Assembly (NCBI GenBank): GCA_018814635.1
Contig: JAHIYV010000102.1
Coordinates: forward strand, 1-17,013
DNA length: 17,013 nucleotides
Source of the DNA: Patescibacteria group bacterium
GTDB taxonomy: Bacteria; Patescibacteriota; Minisyncoccia; Phycocordibacterales; JAGLOS01
Reading direction: 5' to 3'
Of this stretch, positions 14,479-17,013 are shown piece by piece (the stretch's first letter is position 1; the number at the start of each line of letters is the position of its first letter). A program made the position numbers and the translations under genes. A model generated the notes under the pieces. The model was not told the origin of the DNA and did no database searches. It was given only the letters and a program-made list of their open reading frames with translations.

Positions 14479-15512
14479 ATGAATAATTTTAAAATCCGAG
14501 AAATTGAAAATGGTGAAAATTTTGACCCAAGTATTTTTTGTGAAAATGTTCCATTTACGCAAGCGAGTTTTTATGGAGATTGGCAAAAAAATTTAGGCAG
14601 AATAGTAAAAAGATTTTTAGTATCTAGTGATAAAGAAATTGTCGCTTATTTTCAAATAATCAAATATCCGCTTTTGCTCGGCAAAAGCTATTTTTACATA
14701 CCTTATGGACCAATTACAAAAGATTTTTCTGCAGATTTTTTTACTTATATCAGACAAGAATTAAAAAAAATTGCTAAAACCGAAAATGTTGTTTTTGTCC
14801 GTCTTGATTTTACTCCACCAATTCCAAATGATATTCTTTCAAAATTTTTTACGAAAGCGCCATTTTATACCTATCATTCTGCGTATTTTCAACCACGAAT
14901 GGAATGGTTTCTTGGTTTAGAAAAATTAGAAAACGAGATACTTATGGAAATGTGGAAATGCACGAAAAAACCCGTTACTCAATACGATTAGCAGGTAAAA
15001 AAGAAATAACAACAGAAATTATTACTGAGGATTTTGAAAAATATTTTGAAGTTTTTTATAAATTAATGACAGAAACAGCAAAAAGAAATGGGTTTAGTCT
15101 TCACCAAAAAAATTATTATAAAAATATTTTTGAAAGTCTTTCTAAAATAAATTCTTATTTATCAATAGCAAAATATAAAGAGAAAATCCTCTGTATTTAT
15201 CAGGTGGTTATTTATGGAGAAGTAGCCAACTATATTTATGGTAGCTCAAGCAACGAAGAGCGAAATCGAAATGCAACCTATGCAACTCACTGGGAAGCGA
15301 TTAAGTATGCAAAACAGCTTAATTGTAATTATTATAACTTTGGTGGCATAGAAAAGGACAATTTATTAAATAAAGGAATGGTTACTTTAACTTTATATAA
15401 AAAGAAATTTGGAGGAAAGGAGATCGCACACTCTGATTTTTTCGATGTTGTTGTAAGTTCATTTTGGTATCGTCTTTATAATTTTAGAAAACTAATAAAG
15501 AAAATTAAATAA
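14479..15512 (+). pseudogene. FemAB/FemX-type aminoacyltransferase, frameshifted by an 8-bp tandem duplication
   Basis: FemAB-family enzymes use aminoacyl-tRNA to add bridge amino acids to the peptidoglycan stem peptide. The first half (14479-14991) has VPFTQASFYGDWQKNLGRIV and YFYIPYGPI. The second half (open from 14904 to 15512) has YIYGSSSNEERNRNATYATHW and YYNFGGIEKD, both family hallmarks. The halves lie in different frames. The cause is visible: tggaaatg occurs twice in tandem (14945-14952, 14953-14960). Removing one copy joins the frames as ILMEMHEKTRYSIRLAGKK, matching the family's MHEKTRYNIR-type motif and giving a normal 341-aa protein. It may be a recent null allele, a switchable locus, or an assembly error. 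The start is ATG 14479. An in-frame ATG at 14389 lies inside the structured leader. It is the last member of the cell-wall cluster, after a long repeat-filled gap. Confidence 0.85.
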
Positions 15513-15536
15513 AAAAATCCTAAAAAATTAATTGTC

Positions 15537-15561
15537 TTGGTAGGTATCCGATACCTACCAA
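15537..15561. repeat. 11-bp perfect palindrome after the FemAB gene
   Basis: ttggtaggtat and atacctaccaa flank ccg. The structure is a very strong hairpin 25 bases after the FemAB stop. No T-run follows on the plus strand. On the minus strand a T-rich stretch (aattaattttttagg) follows a few bases away. A terminator, protein-binding site or repeat remnant are all possible. The rest of the gap up to the tRNA (15562-15805) shows no gene. Confidence 0.5.
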
Positions 15562-15653
15562 TATAAATATGATACTTATTTATCAAGGTAGGACATTTCT
15601 ATGTGGTTCTATTGGGGCATTATCATTTTGGAATGACATTGCCATTTTTGGTC

Positions 15654-15681
15654 TTGTGTTATTAAAGATTTTGGATATACT
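15654..15681 (+). promoter_or_regulatory. Possible promoter upstream of tRNA-Ala
   Basis: TTGTGT (15654-15659) and TATACT (15676-15681) are spaced by 16 bases, about 125 bases before the tRNA. A weaker alternative is TTGATT (15709-15714) with TAATGT (15732-15737), spaced by 17. Neither is close to consensus. Confidence 0.25.
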
Positions 15682-15805
15682 AATGTAATACTCTGTGGGA
15701 GGAAGTGGTTGATTATTTTAGAGTTTTTGTGTAATGTTTGTTTAGTTATTATTTTCTGCACACTGCGCATGGTAAGTGTTTAGTTTGGTCCGTCCCAAGT
15801 ATTTT

Positions 15806-15882
15806 GGGCCCGTAGCTCAGTTGGCTAGAGCGCCTGTTTTGCACTCAGGAGGTCGCAGGTTCAATTCCTGTCGGGTCCACCA
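15806..15882 (+). tRNA. tRNA-Ala (anticodon TGC), CCA encoded
   Basis: The acceptor GGGCCCG pairs with CGGGTCC and includes the G3·U70 pair that marks alanine tRNA. Discriminator A and CCA follow (15879-15882). The anticodon arm CCTGT-TTTGCAC-TCAGG gives TGC, and the pair closing the anticodon loop is a T·T mismatch. The T arm is GCAGG-TTCAATT-CCTGT. The 3' end overlaps, on the opposite strand, the end of the damaged recombinase reading frame, so this tRNA may mark an insertion site. Confidence 0.95.
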
Positions 15883-16923
15883 AACGAAACATTGTCGGAA
15901 TTAAGAAAATGGAGCGATTTTGCGGGAGCCAAAATCGCGCTGTCATTTTTTTCAAAACCCTTTCCGCCTACGGCGGAAGCCGTGAATTCCCAAAGCTCCC
16001 CCCAATTGCATGAAAGCGTTTTGTCTTTGAGAATAGGGTTAGAGCCGATTTTTTGGAAAAACTCTTTCCATGCGAAATAATTTTCGCCTTTTTCCAAAAT
16101 AACGGCTTCTCTCAAAGACAAAACGAAACTCCGCAAGGGTGAAGAAGCGAATACTTGGAGCTTCTGCAAGACCTTTTGAGAATTTTTACGAGCTTTGCGA
16201 AGTAAAAAGTCCAAAAGGTGTACAGAACCTGTAAGGTTCGACCCAATTTTTTCTCTGTTGCCCAAAATCCTTAAAACTCTCCTCAAACTTTGCCTTCTGA
16301 CGAAGGAGAAGGTCTTTTCGTTGTAGATAAATATCGCGTTCAATGTCGCCGTCAAGATAAATGGAAACAAGTTTGTCCAGCTTCTCCTTCGTCTCGGAAA
16401 GTTTGGTTTTAAGATTTTGGGCAACACTTCCTCTTTCGGAAATTGACTCTTTGTCCCACAAGTCAATTTGCTTTTCCATGTTCTCAATTTCTGAAAGAGG
16501 AAGCGACACTGATTGAAGCAGATTTTTTGCTTGCGAAATGAGTGCGGAAGAAGATAGATACGGCTGACGACAAACACCTTTCTTTTTGGTACAGCGATAG
16601 TAAGTATATTTCGTGCCAAAACGATTTGTCGCATATTGAGCCGTAATCATACTTCCGCACTCACCACACCGAGCAAACTGTGCAAAGGGAAAATGATTTG
16701 GTACTTTTTGCACGCGAGGACGAGATTTTTTCGCAAGCATTTTTTGGACTGCTTCAAACAGTGTCGGAGAAACAATTGGCGCAAAGCTTCCGTCGTAATA
16801 CTCGCCTTTGTGATAGGTAAAGCCGAGATATACACGATTTGAGAGCATGCGAGCGACGGAAGCTTTGGCAGGTGGCGTTCCCTTCGTACTCACGCCGTGA
16901 TCCGCCAAAAAGTCCGTCGAGGC
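15861..16923 (-). pseudogene. Large serine recombinase, C-terminal part, frameshifted and rearranged
   Basis: Only the regions after the catalytic domain are present. Reading from about 16923 down, DFLADHGVSTKG and ARMLSNRVYLGFTYHKGEYYDG belong to the Recombinase domain. A zinc ribbon (CGECG ... YYRCTKKKGVC) and a charged coiled-coil stretch follow, then NWVEP. There the frame ends at TAA (16186-16188). The adjacent frame carries on with LREAVILEKGENYFAWKE and KIGSNPILKDKTLS, the usual tail of this family, and stops at 15861 inside the tRNA-Ala 3' end. A one-base shift near 16225-16245 would join them. No serine-nucleophile catalytic domain lies in the window. Upstream of DFLADH the frame stays open to the window edge, but its translation is not recombinase-like, because that DNA encodes the missing preceding segment on the other strand. 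The gene is visibly richer in G and C than its neighbours, which suggests foreign origin. Confidence 0.8.
16017..16125. repeat. Nested palindrome inside the recombinase 3' region
   Basis: Three concentric perfect stems are visible: 16 bp (16017-16032 with 16110-16125, core tttgtctttgag), 11 bp (ttttggaaaaa 16051-16061 with 16089-16099) and 6 bp (gcgaaa 16072-16077 with tttcgc 16082-16087). Both arms read as the same protein motif when translated from opposite strands (QKIGSNPILKDKT on minus, SKITASLKDKT on plus), so this looks like a diverged inverted duplication. Another stem, ttccgcc-tac-ggcggaa (15962-15978), lies just beyond. Confidence 0.6.
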
Positions 16924-17013
16924 GAGTGGTTGGTGCGCGCTCCCTTTGGCTATGTGAATAATCCCAAAACGAGAAATATTGAACCTCATCCGACTAGATC
17001 TCGTATCGTGGTA
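16897..17013 (+). pseudogene. Serine recombinase middle segment in inverted orientation, runs off the window
   Basis: The plus-strand frame from about 16897 to the last base reads VIRQKVRRGEWLV and then RAPFGYVNNPKTRNIEP and HPTRSRIVV. This is the stretch that normally links the catalytic domain to the Recombinase domain in large serine recombinases. It should lie directly upstream of DFLADHG, which is encoded here on the opposite strand. The two readings share codon boundaries across 16897-16920. No start codon is seen and the frame leaves the window open. It is either part of an inverted segment of the same gene, a second copy, or a chimeric join. Confidence 0.7.

Noticed and set aside
15600-15635. 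11-codon open frame starting ATG TGG TTC TAT TGG
   Set aside because: It is too short, has no ribosome site and shows no homology cue. Hydrophobic codons are expected in AT-rich DNA.
15861-16634. 257-codon minus-strand frame as an independent gene
   Set aside because: Only its downstream half (below about 16240) is recombinase-like. The upstream half is the shadow of the zinc-ribbon frame. It is treated as part of one frameshifted recombinase.
16924-16989. ATG at 16989 as a true start of the recombinase
   Set aside because: The residues before DFLADHG in that frame (MRFNISRFGIIHI...) are the antisense of a recombinase segment on the plus strand, and the frame stays open to the window edge.

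Overview
This window looks like a piece of a Patescibacteria/CPR-type (Parcubacteria-like) chromosome. The DNA is AT-rich and genes are compact. Starts lack Shine-Dalgarno sequences, and several -10 boxes lie only 6-8 bases before the start codon. The protein set is also typical: a VirD4/TraG-like ATPase standing alone, an HTH protein with an NTase-like tail, a membrane-anchored MurF-like ligase and a FemAB-type transferase. TGA acts as a stop (end of the second ddl) and does not interrupt any long gene, so the SR1/Gracilibacteria code is not indicated. The assignment is inferred from gene content and style, not from a marker gene.

Layout. (1) 1-484: a palindromic element at the left edge, then tRNA-Leu(CAA) on the minus strand with its own promoter. 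(2) 485-3679: dnaE, the replicative polymerase alpha subunit. (3) 3680-4120: an intergenic stack of inverted repeats. (4) 4121-6925: a large VirD4/TraG/HerA-like ATPase. (5) 7015-8016: dus, a tRNA dihydrouridine synthase. (6) 8017-8512: a dispersed 33-bp repeat and a 199-bp palindromic element. (7) 8513-9127: the HTH regulator. (8) 9371-13745: a co-directional cell-wall cluster, ddl1 - alpha/beta hydrolase - murF - ddl2. (9) 13746-14478: about 730 bp of stacked palindromes, ending in a leader that can form two mutually exclusive stems. (10) 14479-15512: a FemAB/FemX peptidoglycan-bridge transferase split by an exact 8-bp tandem duplication. (11) 15806-15882: tRNA-Ala(TGC). (12) 15861-17013: a large serine recombinase on the minus strand that is frameshifted, carries a nested palindrome near its 3' end, and is broken by an inversion. 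The upstream part of the same kind of protein reads out of the window on the plus strand.

How it fits together. The cluster at 9371-15512 covers the end of peptidoglycan precursor synthesis: D-Ala-D-Ala formation by Ddl, its addition by MurF, and possibly peptide branching by the FemAB protein. One of the two Ddl paralogues lacks the usual catalytic arginine. The rest of the window is housekeeping (dnaE, dus, two tRNAs) set among many short palindromic elements with no transposase of their own. The most notable signals are the frameshifted FemAB gene with its switch-like leader, the recombinase inversion junction, and the families of palindromic elements.
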